Shown: in pieces, positions 8,519-16,424 of the stretch
Layout of the letters: every line of letters starts with the position of its first letter
Numbering within the stretch: position 1 is the stretch's first letter
Source of the DNA: Streptomyces rimosus
Lineage (GTDB): Bacteria; Actinomycetota; Actinomycetes; Streptomycetales; Streptomycetaceae
DNA: 64,000 nucleotides
Assembly (NCBI RefSeq): GCF_008704655.1
Contig: NZ_CP023688.1
Coordinates: forward strand, 992,001-1,056,000
Direction: 5' to 3'
Program-made: the position numbers and the translations under genes
Notes under the pieces: generated by a model
What the model was told of the DNA's origin: nothing
The model's input: the letters and a program-made list of their open reading frames with translations, nothing else
Databases searched by the model: none

Positions 8519-11359
8519 TTGCGGGAGCGAAGAGCACGGGGCGGGAGAGCGAGAGTTGAAAGACCCGGCGGGCCGGGCGGGTTGTTCGGGCCGCGTGCGG
8601 CGGCCGGGGCGCGGGGAAGTCTGACGGGTGCGGCGGCGCTGGTGGGCGTCGCCGCACTGCTGGCTTCGGCGGTACCGGCCGGCGCGGCACCCGCCGGCCC
8701 GCCGCCCGGGCCCGGCCAAGTGGTACCGGGGCAGCGCACCGCCACCCCGGCCCTGGTGGAAGGCATCCGGGAACCGGCCAAGGCCACGGGCAGCCCGGCG
8801 GAAGCGGCGCGCGGCCATCTCGCGGCGAAAGAGAGCCGCTACCACATCGCCGATCCGGCACGCGATCTGCGGCCCGTACAGACGGTGGACTCGGGCACCC
8901 ACGAGGTCGTCCGGCTCCAGCAGAAACACCGGGGCGTGGACGTCCTGGGCGGACAGTACGTGGTGCGGATGGAGCACAAGGGCGGCGAACGGGTCGTCAC
9001 CGGCACCTCCGGCAAGTACTTCACCGGGCTGAAGACCGACGTGGAACCCGAGGTGGACGAGGCGCTCGCGGTCGAGCGGGCGGTCGACGCGACCACCGAG
9101 CGGCTCCTGAACAAGCGCCTCCCCCGCACGGACACGCCGACGCTGACCGGCACCGCGCGCGGGCTGGTCGTCATCCCGCGGGGCGCGGGCGTACTCACCC
9201 GTCACATCACCGTCCGGGGCACGCATCCGGTCACCGGCGAGCCGGTGCTGCACGAGGTCTACGTGGACGCGCAGGCCGGGTACCCGGTGCTCCAGTACAG
9301 CGGGATCAAGACGTTCCGGGCCCCGGGAGGCGCTACGGCGGCCGGTGCACCGAAGGCCGCCCGTACGGCGGCCGGGGTGAAGGGCATCCAGGGCTCCGGC
9401 GTCAAGTACGACGGCAAGACCGTCGAACTTCCCGTGGTGTACGAGGAGTCGCGCAAGGCGTACGTGCTGCGCGACGAAACCCGGATGGCGAACACCAGCA
9501 AGAACACCCTGTCCACATGGGACGCGCGCGGCAAGGACGTCAGCGAGGTCACTCCCTCCTGGCCGTACGACATCCAGGAGTTCGGCTCGCCCACCCCGGC
9601 CTTCGGCCCGGAGGCCACCGAGGCGGGCGCGGTCGACGCGCACTGGGCGTCCGGCAAGGTCTACGACTACTACCGCCAACAGCACGGCCGCGACAGCCTG
9701 GACGGCCGCGGCATGGCCGTCAACTCGCTCGTGGGCGTCACCCAGTTCGGGCAGCCGTACATCAACGCCTTCTGGGACGGCTCCAAGATGGTCTACGGCG
9801 CCGGCGACGCGGAATACCGCACGCTCTCCGCCGGCCTGGACGTGGTCGGGCACGAGATGACCCACGGCGTCGTGGAGAACTCCGCCAACCTCGTCTACGC
9901 GGGCCAGTCCGGTGCCCTCAACGAGGGCATCGCCGACTACTTCGGCAACGCCATCGAGAACGACACCTACGGCATCCCCATGGACAGCCCCGACTCCGGG
10001 CTGCTGGGCGAGACGCTGTGCCGCACCAAGCCCGCGCGCGAGTGCGCGATCCGCGACCTCAACGACGGGCGGACCACCGCCAAGTCCTTCCTCGGCGTGT
10101 CGTTCTCCGAGGACAACGGCGGCGTCCACCTCAACTCCACGATCTTCGCCGGCGCCCTGTGGGATCTGCGCGAAGACCTCGGCAAGACGCTCGCCGACAA
10201 GATCGTGTACAAGGCACTGACCGAGTACCTGACCCCGCTGGACGGCTTCACCGAGGGCCGCGCAGCCGTCCTCGCCGCCGCCCGCGACCTGCACGCCACC
10301 GACACCCAAATACGCACCGCCGAGCGGGCGTTCAACGCCCACGGCATCGTGCCCGGCTGGGAACTGGCAATGGGCGTCGACTCCGACCCCCTCCTGGGCC
10401 GGGTCAACACGGACGGCTCGGCCACCGGCGCGGGCGGCGGCTGGTGGGCCGCGGCCAAGTCCAACGACGACGGCACCGAGCCGTACTCGATCTGGGCCGG
10501 GCGCGCGGACGGCACCGGCGCGCTCAAGCTGATGAGCCCCAACGACGGCCGCTACCACGTGCACCCGGCGACCGACGGCAAGACGGTGGTCTGGCAGGCG
10601 TACAACCGCAGGAGCACGGACATCCTCGCGCGGCCGATCGCGGGCGGGCCGATCAAGAAACTGTGGTCGGGCCGGCGCGGCGCCGTGAACGTACGGGTCG
10701 AGGGCGACGTGGTGGTGTTCGAGGCGCAGTCCCGGCCGAGCGCCCGGAAGGTGCGGTACGTGCGGCTGAGCGACCCGACGGTGGTGAACGTCACCGACGA
10801 GAGCGGCGTACGGACCGGCAACCCGTCCATCAGCCACGGCCGGATCGCCTACAGCACCGTCCGCGGCATCGGCAACTCCCGTACGTACGGCGTCGAGACC
10901 CTCGACCTCAAGACGGGGCAGCGCACGCAGATGGGCCAGCTCGGAACCCCCGCGGACATCAGCGCGACCGCGATCACCGGGCAGCACGTCTTCTGGCTGG
11001 TGCCCGCGGGCGGCGAATCGGACCGCGCGGCGCTGCGCCGCGCCAACCTGGACGGTACGGGGGTGACCGACCTCAGCCCCGCCGAGGGTCCGGACGCGCT
11101 CAACGGCTACGACATCGTGGCCACGGACGAGGCGGTGACCGTCGCCACCTGGTCGCCGACCGTCGTGTACACCAACGAGTCACTGTTCAAGCTCTGGCAG
11201 TTCTCGGCCGACGGCAAACAGCGCGGCCGGGTCTCCTGCAACCGCGGCCAGCAGGGCTGGCCCGCGATGCCCGGCGGCCGGCAGGTGGTGTGGGTGGACG
11301 GCACGACCGGCTACACCGACCTGGTCACACGGACGCGGCCCGCTGGACGCTGCGGCTGA
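8519..11359 (+). CDS. Secreted M4-family (thermolysin-like) zinc metalloprotease
   Basis: An Arg-rich N-terminus and a hydrophobic stretch ending in Ala-rich sequence form a signal peptide, followed by a propeptide (FTP/PepSY-like). The catalytic domain contains HEMTH (zinc His 445 and 449, counted from TTG 8519) and the third ligand in NEGIAD (Glu469, 20 residues after the second His, as in thermolysin). The proton-donor His is in GVHLNS (about 537). After the protease domain come about 310 residues with repeated strand-turn patterns, probably a TolB/YWTD-like beta-propeller. TTG 8519 follows GGAAGGGG at 5 nt and is preferred to ATG 8492, which has no clear ribosome site. The protein is secreted and probably degrades extracellular protein. 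It follows the SARP gene on the same strand; one CTTGCCG at 8418-8424 precedes it. Confidence 0.92.
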   Translation: MRERRARGGRARVERPGGPGGLFGPRAAAGARGSLTGAAALVGVAALLASAVPAGAAPAGPPPGPGQVVPGQRTATPALVEGIREPAKATGSPAEAARGHLAAKESRYHIADPARDLRPVQTVDSGTHEVVRLQQKHRGVDVLGGQYVVRMEHKGGERVVTGTSGKYFTGLKTDVEPEVDEALAVERAVDATTERLLNKRLPRTDTPTLTGTARGLVVIPRGAGVLTRHITVRGTHPVTGEPVLHEVYVDAQAGYPVLQYSGIKTFRAPGGATAAGAPKAARTAAGVKGIQGSGVKYDGKTVELPVVYEESRKAYVLRDETRMANTSKNTLSTWDARGKDVSEVTPSWPYDIQEFGSPTPAFGPEATEAGAVDAHWASGKVYDYYRQQHGRDSLDGRGMAVNSLVGVTQFGQPYINAFWDGSKMVYGAGDAEYRTLSAGLDVVGHEMTHGVVENSANLVYAGQSGALNEGIADYFGNAIENDTYGIPMDSPDSGLLGETLCRTKPARECAIRDLNDGRTTAKSFLGVSFSEDNGGVHLNSTIFAGALWDLREDLGKTLADKIVYKALTEYLTPLDGFTEGRAAVLAAARDLHATDTQIRTAERAFNAHGIVPGWELAMGVDSDPLLGRVNTDGSATGAGGGWWAAAKSNDDGTEPYSIWAGRADGTGALKLMSPNDGRYHVHPATDGKTVVWQAYNRRSTDILARPIAGGPIKKLWSGRRGAVNVRVEGDVVVFEAQSRPSARKVRYVRLSDPTVVNVTDESGVRTGNPSISHGRIAYSTVRGIGNSRTYGVETLDLKTGQRTQMGQLGTPADISATAITGQHVFWLVPAGGESDRAALRRANLDGTGVTDLSPAEGPDALNGYDIVATDEAVTVATWSPTVVYTNESLFKLWQFSADGKQRGRVSCNRGQQGWPAMPGGRQVVWVDGTTGYTDLVTRTRPAGRCG

Positions 11360-11368
11360 GCACGGGGC

Positions 11369-11394
11369 GGGCGGCCGGCACCAGTCGGCCGCCC
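11369..11394. terminator. Stem-loop after the metalloprotease gene
   Basis: A 9-bp perfect GC stem (GGGCGGCCG / CGGCCGCCC) with an 8-nt loop lies 10 nt past the stop. There is no T-run, as is common for terminators in high-GC actinobacteria. Confidence 0.55.
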
Positions 11395-11582
11395 CAACCC
11401 AGGGCAATTAATACGCTGATTCGATACACCCTAAATAGAGTGAACACCTTCCGTTGCCCACAACAGATCACACCGTCATCGGGTTGATTGGTCACGGCGG
11501 CACACCAGCCGGGACAGCGGGCACCCCGTGACCCCTGTCAGGCCGCCTGTCCAGATATCTCAATTCCGAGGAGCAACGATCC

Positions 11583-11822
11583 ATGTCGCGTGTCAAGAAG
11601 ACTGCCGCTGCCGCCGTGGGAACCTGCGCCATCCTCCTGGGCGGAGCGGGCCTCGCGGCTGCCGACTCCGGTGCCCAGGGCGCGGCGCTCAACTCACCGG
11701 GCGTCGTGTCCGGCAACGTCGTTCAGGTCCCGGTCCACGTACCGGTCAACGTCTGCGGTAACAGCATCAACGTCGTCGGCCTGCTCAACCCGACGTTCGG
11801 CAACACCTGCGTCAACGACTGA
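11583..11822 (+). CDS. Short chaplin, 79 aa
   Basis: A signal peptide (KKTAAAAVGTCAILLGGAGLAAA) is followed by one chaplin domain: SPGVVSGNVVQVPVHVPVNV, then CGN, VVGLLNP and FGNTC. Two Cys residues can form the conserved disulphide. Chaplins are secreted amyloid-forming surfactants that coat aerial hyphae. The protein lacks an LPXTG anchor, so it is one of the short, non-anchored type. GAGGAG sits about 9 nt before the ATG. A comparatively A/T-rich stretch (11400-11470) precedes the gene and probably holds its promoter. It stands alone and is not obviously linked to the clusters. Confidence 0.95.
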   Translation: MSRVKKTAAAAVGTCAILLGGAGLAAADSGAQGAALNSPGVVSGNVVQVPVHVPVNVCGNSINVVGLLNPTFGNTCVND

Positions 11823-11869
11823 CGCCGACTTCCTGACGCGCCCCCCACGGCGCGACGCGTGATCCCCGG

Positions 11870-11897
11870 TGCGGGGCGGCCTGACGGCTGCCCCGCA
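11870..11897. terminator. Stem-loop between the chaplin and the convergent ligase gene
   Basis: An 8-bp stem TGCGGGGC / GCCCCGCA with a 12-nt loop is followed by TCGTTTG. It lies between convergent genes and could stop transcription on either side. Confidence 0.5.
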
Positions 11898-11925
11898 TCG
11901 TTTGCTTGGTCGGGGGCGTCACCGA

Positions 11926-13017
11926 TCAGTCGAGCGTGCGCCGCACACACTCCGTCACCACCCCCTGGAGGCTGCCCGTGCGCTGCAGCAGTTGTCGTTG
12001 GATGTGGGCGCCGTTGCCTGTCTTGAGGAGGGTGGTCAGGGATTCTTGGGCGGGCAGGATGTCGCCGGTGTCTTCCAGGGCGTCGCGTACGTGGTCGAAC
12101 AGGGCCCGTACTACGGCTTCGGCCGGGGCGGGGCGCATTGTGGCGGGGTGGATCAGTTCGCCGTCGAGGCCGGAGCGGGCGGCTCGCCATGTCGCCAGGC
12201 GCAGCAGTGCCACCGTGTGCCGGGCGGGCGGTTCGCCGTCGCGCCACTGGCGTACCGCCGTCTCCACCAGGCCGCGGATCAGGGTCGCCAGCAGCACGGT
12301 GGTGGACGGGTCCAGGCACACGTCGGCGACCCGTACCTCCACGGTGGGGTATGTCCGGGACAGGCGGGCGTCGAAGTAGACCATGCCCGCGTCCTTCAGT
12401 ACGCCGCTGGCCGTCATGTCGCGTACCTGCTCGTGGTACCGGTCGGCCGACCCGAACACCTCGACCGGCCCGGCCGACGGCCACCGCCCCCAGACCCGGT
12501 TGCGGTAGCTGCTGTATGTGGTGTCCCCGCCCTGCCAGAAGGGAGAGTTGGCGCTCATCGCCAGGAGTACGGACAGCCAAGGGCGTATCCGGTCGAGTAC
12601 GGCGACGCCCTCCTCGTCCGAGTCGACGGCCACGTGGATGTGGCAGCCGCAGGTCAGCTGCTCCTGGGCGGTGAGGCCGAAGTGCTCCGCGAGCCACTGG
12701 TGGCGCTCGCCGGTGCCGATGGACGGGCTCACCTCCAGCGGCGAGGTGGCCAGGGCCACGGCCGCCGCGTCCAGTCCTTCGGCGTGGCGGGCCGCCTCCG
12801 CCCGCCACCGCCGGATCTCCTTGTCCAGGTCGCCCATGTCCGTCCGGGGCCGGGTGGCGAATTCCAGCTGCTGGCGGTGCAGCTCGCTCTCGAAGACCTC
12901 CTCGTTGCCCTGCTGGTCCCGCGAGGCCGCCGCGAGGACCGCCGCCGACAGGGCGCGCGGTAGTCCCGTCCGGGCGTCCACCAGCAGCAGTTCCTCCTCC
13001 ACACCCACACTGCGCAC
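11926..13017 (-). CDS. YbdK-type glutamate-cysteine ligase family carboxylate-amine ligase
   Basis: The N-terminal SVGVEEELLLVD, the LTCGCHIHVAV block, SANSPFWQG, YSSYRNRVW, YFDARLS and the TVEVRVADVCLD segment are signatures of the GCS2/YbdK family. Members use ATP to join a carboxylate to an amine; many have weak glutamate-cysteine ligase activity and some act in specialised metabolism. About 363 residues is normal length. A GTG at 13026 has AAAGG directly abutting it; the GTG at 13017, 9 nt further on, has better spacing and leaves the conserved N-terminus intact. It lies 153 nt downstream of the Dap operon on the same strand. It may be a tailoring ligase of that operon or an unrelated neighbour. 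Confidence 0.85.
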   Translation of the reverse strand: MRSVGVEEELLLVDARTGLPRALSAAVLAAASRDQQGNEEVFESELHRQQLEFATRPRTDMGDLDKEIRRWRAEAARHAEGLDAAAVALATSPLEVSPSIGTGERHQWLAEHFGLTAQEQLTCGCHIHVAVDSDEEGVAVLDRIRPWLSVLLAMSANSPFWQGGDTTYSSYRNRVWGRWPSAGPVEVFGSADRYHEQVRDMTASGVLKDAGMVYFDARLSRTYPTVEVRVADVCLDPSTTVLLATLIRGLVETAVRQWRDGEPPARHTVALLRLATWRAARSGLDGELIHPATMRPAPAEAVVRALFDHVRDALEDTGDILPAQESLTTLLKTGNGAHIQRQLLQRTGSLQGVVTECVRRTLD

Positions 13018-13179
13018 GTCGTCCACCCTTTCTCGGCATCTGGCCTTCGGAACGGCTCACGTACCCCCGCCCGGGCGGCTCACGCTTGCATTCGACCGCT
13101 TGCGTGCATCGCGTGACAGCAGTGCCCGGCCGGTGGACGGGCCTCCGGCCGGGGTGTGGGCGGCCACGGCGTACGCGGA

Positions 13180-14178
13180 TCACGCCGAGCGCATGCCGGT
13201 CAGCCGGTCGGGGGCGAGCAGGCCCTCGCCGTGCAGGTCGTCGCCGTAGCAGTCCTGCAGCCAGGTGGGCCGGTAGATCGTGTCGAGGTAGCGCTCACCG
13301 AGGTCGGGGGCGATCGCCACGGCGGTCAGGCGGTGCGGGCGGTGCCGGTCGAGCCAGTGCGCGGCGCCGCTGACGACGGTGCCGGTGGAGCCGCCGAAGA
13401 GGAAGCCGCGGCCGGCCAGGCGGTGGCAGGTGCGGATGGTGTCCGCCTCCTCCACGCGGATCACCTCGTCCACGTACGACGCGTCGAGCAGCTGGGGCGG
13501 GACGCTGGTGCCCAGGCCCGGGATCATCCGGCGGCCCGGGGCGCCGCCGAAGGAGACGGAGCCGACGCTGTCCACCGCGATGACCCGCACCGGCCGGTGC
13601 CAGGTACGGAAGTACCGGGCGCAGCCCATGAGGGTGCCGGTGGTGCCCGCGCCGACGAACAGCACGTCCAGGTGTGGGAACTGCCGGGCGATGGCGGGCG
13701 CGGTCCGGCGGTAGTGCGCCTTCCAGTTGTCCTGGTTGGCGAACTGGTTGAGCCAGACATAGCGGCTGTCCGAGGCGGTCAGGCTGCGTACGTAGTCGAT
13801 GCGCGCGCCGAGGAAGCCGGCCTGGGCGTCCGGTTCGGTGATCACGTGCACCCGGCTGCCCAGCGCCTCCATCGTCCGCCGGGCCGCCAGGTTGCAGCGG
13901 GCGTCCGTGACGCACAGGAATCCGTAGCCCTTGCTGGCCGCGATGATGCTCAGCGCCACCCCCAGGTTCCCGGACGAGGATTCCACCAGGGTGGCTCCGG
14001 GCGTGAGCACCCCGTCGCGTTCCGCGGCCGCGACCATTTCCGTCGCCGCCTTCAGTTTGATCGAGCCCGCGAAATTGAAGCCCTCGCATTTCAGGAAGAG
14101 CGGATGCCCGAACGTCGCCCGCAGGTCGACGTAGAGGTCCTCCTCGTTGAAGTCGAGCGGCATGGATATGACCGGCAC
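13180..14178 (-). CDS. sbnA: SbnA-like L-Dap precursor synthase (PLP, cysteine-synthase fold)
   Basis: This is a PLP enzyme of the cysteine synthase/CBS fold. The PLP lysine lies in GSIKLKAA (Lys41 from GTG 14178), the SSSGNLG loop binds the substrate carboxylate, and GAGTTGTLMG binds the phosphate. It most resembles SbnA, which condenses O-phosphoserine with glutamate to N-(1-amino-1-carboxyethyl)-glutamate. The immediately upstream gene is an SbnB homologue, and this pair is diagnostic of L-2,3-diaminopropionate synthesis. GTG 14178 is preceded by AGGGGG at 7 nt; the longer ATG start at 14205 has no such site. It is the last gene of the minus-strand operon that starts at 22179. Confidence 0.88.
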   Translation of the reverse strand: MPVISMPLDFNEEDLYVDLRATFGHPLFLKCEGFNFAGSIKLKAATEMVAAAERDGVLTPGATLVESSSGNLGVALSIIAASKGYGFLCVTDARCNLAARRTMEALGSRVHVITEPDAQAGFLGARIDYVRSLTASDSRYVWLNQFANQDNWKAHYRRTAPAIARQFPHLDVLFVGAGTTGTLMGCARYFRTWHRPVRVIAVDSVGSVSFGGAPGRRMIPGLGTSVPPQLLDASYVDEVIRVEEADTIRTCHRLAGRGFLFGGSTGTVVSGAAHWLDRHRPHRLTAVAIAPDLGERYLDTIYRPTWLQDCYGDDLHGEGLLAPDRLTGMRSA

Positions 14179-14258
14179 GTGTTCCCCCCTGGTTCCGCAG
14201 TGCACTCAGTCGTTCACCGGGGCCGACGCGGTCGGCCCCTTCGTCACCGGCAGCGTGG

Positions 14259-15356
14259 TCATCCGTGCCGGCGCAGTTCGTGGAAGAAGTCGTCGATGAC
14301 GTGCAGTTCGCCGGAGCGGGCCACTTCGCCGTGGACGAAGTCGCCGACGGCGAGGTCGAGTACGCCGAGCCCGAAGGGCGAGAAGATCACCGTACGGTCG
14401 TCCGGTACGCGCACCCGCCCGGCCAGCACGTCGGCGAGTGTCCCGTCGATGAAGTCCCGGTTACCCCTGCGCTGTTCGGCCAGGTGCGGTGACGTGTCGG
14501 CCTTCAGGCAGTGGTCCACGTCGTCGACGAAGTTGGCCGAGTCGAGCACGATCTCGGGCGTCAGGTCGCGCAGCGAGATGTGCAGCACCAGCGGGTGGTG
14601 CGCGAACCAGGCCGGGTCGGTGATGTGCGGCCGGGCGGCGACGGTGGCGAAGACGACGAGGTCGCTGGTGCGGATCAGCCGCTCGGGGTCGGTGTGGAGG
14701 GTGATGTGGCCGGCGGGTGACGCCGGGTGTGCTTCCGCGTGCTGTTCGAGGTAGGTGCGGAAGCCGGCCGCGCTGTCGGCGGACACGTCGTACACCCCAG
14801 TGGCCTCGAACCGCTGGCCGGTGGCGGCCAGGAAAGTGTGGATGTAGCGGGCGATCAGGCCGGTGCCGAGGAATCCGACGCGCCGCGGGCGCGGCCGGCC
14901 GCTGCTGAGCCGGTCGGCCGCCGAAGCCGCCGAGGCCGCCGTCCTGGTGGCGCTGATGATCGAACTCTCCAGGCAGGCGTACGGATAGCCGGTGGCAGGA
15001 TCGTTGAGGATCAGCACGGCCGAGGCCCGCGGGATGCCTTCCGCCACGTTCCGCGGGAAGCTGGAGATCCACTTCAGGCCGTCCACCGGGCGCGGTCCGC
15101 CGAGTGAGGCGGGCAGGGCGATGATCCGGGAGTCCGGGCGGTCGGGGAAGCGCAGGAAGTAGGACGGCGGGTTGAGCGTGTGCCCATCGCTGTGCAGCCG
15201 GTAGGTGTCCTCGACCAGGCGGACGAGCTGCCGCTCGCGGCCCCGCAGGACCCGCTGCACCTGGGCCCCGGAGATGGCCGCGAAGGGCGGCACCGTGCGC
15301 GGCCCGTCCGGTGCGGCGGGAGCGTTCCGCGTCCCGGTGGAAGGTGTGCCGGTCAT
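14259..15356 (-). CDS. sbnB: SbnB-like dehydrogenase of L-Dap synthesis (ornithine cyclodeaminase fold)
   Basis: This 365-residue member of the ornithine cyclodeaminase/mu-crystallin family has the NAD-binding motif GFLGTGLIARYIH, the LKWISSFPRN segment and LESSIISATRTAA. In the staphyloferrin B pathway SbnB oxidatively cleaves the SbnA product to L-2,3-diaminopropionate and 2-oxoglutarate. The start ATG overlaps the stop of the upstream oxygenase gene by one base (TGATG), so the two are translationally coupled. SbnA follows 80 nt downstream. The 2-oxoglutarate released is the co-substrate of the neighbouring oxygenase, which is suggestive but unproven. Confidence 0.9.
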   Translation of the reverse strand: MTGTPSTGTRNAPAAPDGPRTVPPFAAISGAQVQRVLRGRERQLVRLVEDTYRLHSDGHTLNPPSYFLRFPDRPDSRIIALPASLGGPRPVDGLKWISSFPRNVAEGIPRASAVLILNDPATGYPYACLESSIISATRTAASAASAADRLSSGRPRPRRVGFLGTGLIARYIHTFLAATGQRFEATGVYDVSADSAAGFRTYLEQHAEAHPASPAGHITLHTDPERLIRTSDLVVFATVAARPHITDPAWFAHHPLVLHISLRDLTPEIVLDSANFVDDVDHCLKADTSPHLAEQRRGNRDFIDGTLADVLAGRVRVPDDRTVIFSPFGLGVLDLAVGDFVHGEVARSGELHVIDDFFHELRRHG

Positions 15357-16357
15357 CAGGCCATCGCCTCCCCCGTGGGCGCGCCGGCGGTCAGGTGCAC
15401 CGCGTCGGTCATGCCGACGAGCACCTCGCGCGGCCCCTCGTACGGCTCCCTGCTGTGGGCCGTACGGACGTTGTCGACGAGCATCAGATCGCCCGCCTGC
15501 CACGGTTCGCGCGTGGTGTGGGCCTCGTAGACGGAGTTGAGCAGCTGTACGACGTCCTCGCCGATCGGGTCGCCGCCGCCGTAGCGGGTGTTGAACGGGA
15601 GCGCGTCGGCCCCGTACACGTCCATCAGGTACTCGCGCACCTCGGGGTCCATCGTCCATTCGCTGAGGAAGGCGATCTGGTTGAACCAGCAGCGGCGGCC
15701 GGTGACCGGGTGGCGCAGCACGGCGCCGCGCCGCTGCCGGGTGCGCAGGGCGCCGTCCGGCTGCCAGGCGTAGTCGATGGCGTGGCCGCGGCAGTAGCGT
15801 TCGACGGCGCGGCGGTCGTCGGTGCCGAACGCCTCGGTGAGGGTGGCGCCGATCTCGTCGTTGTAGGTACGGGTGAGCAGCCAGCCCTCGGCCTCGAAGC
15901 GCGCGGTCAGCTCGGCGGGCAGCGCGTCCAGGACGGCCGACGCGTCGGCGACCGCGGTCGCGCCGCCGCTGTCCGGCGCGCCGAGGCACGCGAAGAGCAG
16001 CAGACCGGGGGCCGCGAGGGTGTAGCTCAGCTCGTGGTGCATGCACATCGGCTGGTAGGACGGCCATTGGGCGGAGGAGTACACGCCGTCGGCGTACTCG
16101 CGGCGCGGCGCGAAGGCTTCCCGCTCGGTCAGCAGGCCGGTGCCCAGGTGCCGGAAGACGGCGGCGGTCTGGTCGGCGTCCCGCAGTCCGAGGCCGCGGA
16201 CCAGGACGGAGCCGTGTTCGGTGGCGAGGGCCCGCAGGGTGTCCCGGTAGCCGGCGGCCCAGCTCGCCGCGTCGCCGGTGGGCTCGGCCAGGAGGACCGG
16301 GGGCGTGCCGGGGACGAGGTTGACGTCGACGGGCGGTGTGGCGGGTGAGGGTGGCAT
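15356..16357 (-). CDS. TauD/SyrP-type Fe(II)/2-oxoglutarate oxygenase
   Basis: The 333-residue protein has the iron-binding pair H-x-E in MHHELSY (His107, Glu109), a distal His301 in NVRTAHSREPY and the 2-oxoglutarate-binding Arg a few residues on (EGPRE). The His-x-Glu variant with ELSY is typical of SyrP-like enzymes, which hydroxylate carrier-bound or free amino acids in NRPS pathways, classically Asp at C-beta. It is coupled to sbnB by a one-base overlap and lies 67 nt below the A-PCP-TE synthetase. Its substrate here is unknown: it could act on the carrier-bound monomer, on the polymer, or on a second amino acid. As I recall it, the described poly-Dap pathway has no such enzyme. Confidence 0.86.
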   Translation of the reverse strand: MPPSPATPPVDVNLVPGTPPVLLAEPTGDAASWAAGYRDTLRALATEHGSVLVRGLGLRDADQTAAVFRHLGTGLLTEREAFAPRREYADGVYSSAQWPSYQPMCMHHELSYTLAAPGLLLFACLGAPDSGGATAVADASAVLDALPAELTARFEAEGWLLTRTYNDEIGATLTEAFGTDDRRAVERYCRGHAIDYAWQPDGALRTRQRRGAVLRHPVTGRRCWFNQIAFLSEWTMDPEVREYLMDVYGADALPFNTRYGGGDPIGEDVVQLLNSVYEAHTTREPWQAGDLMLVDNVRTAHSREPYEGPREVLVGMTDAVHLTAGAPTGEAMA

Positions 16358-16424
16358 GGGGTGGTCCTTTCGGTCGTGCGGGGCGGTACTTACGGATGGT
16401 TCGGCCGTGTCTTCGGTGTTGTCC

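Noticed and set aside
8294..10987. 897-aa minus-strand open frame under the metalloprotease
   Set aside because: It is a shadow of the M4 protease, with no recognisable domains.
14259..16067. Apparent 602-aa fusion upstream of SbnB
   Set aside because: The extra N-terminus overlaps the oxygenase gene out of frame; ATG 15356 with a one-base stop overlap gives a normal-length SbnB.
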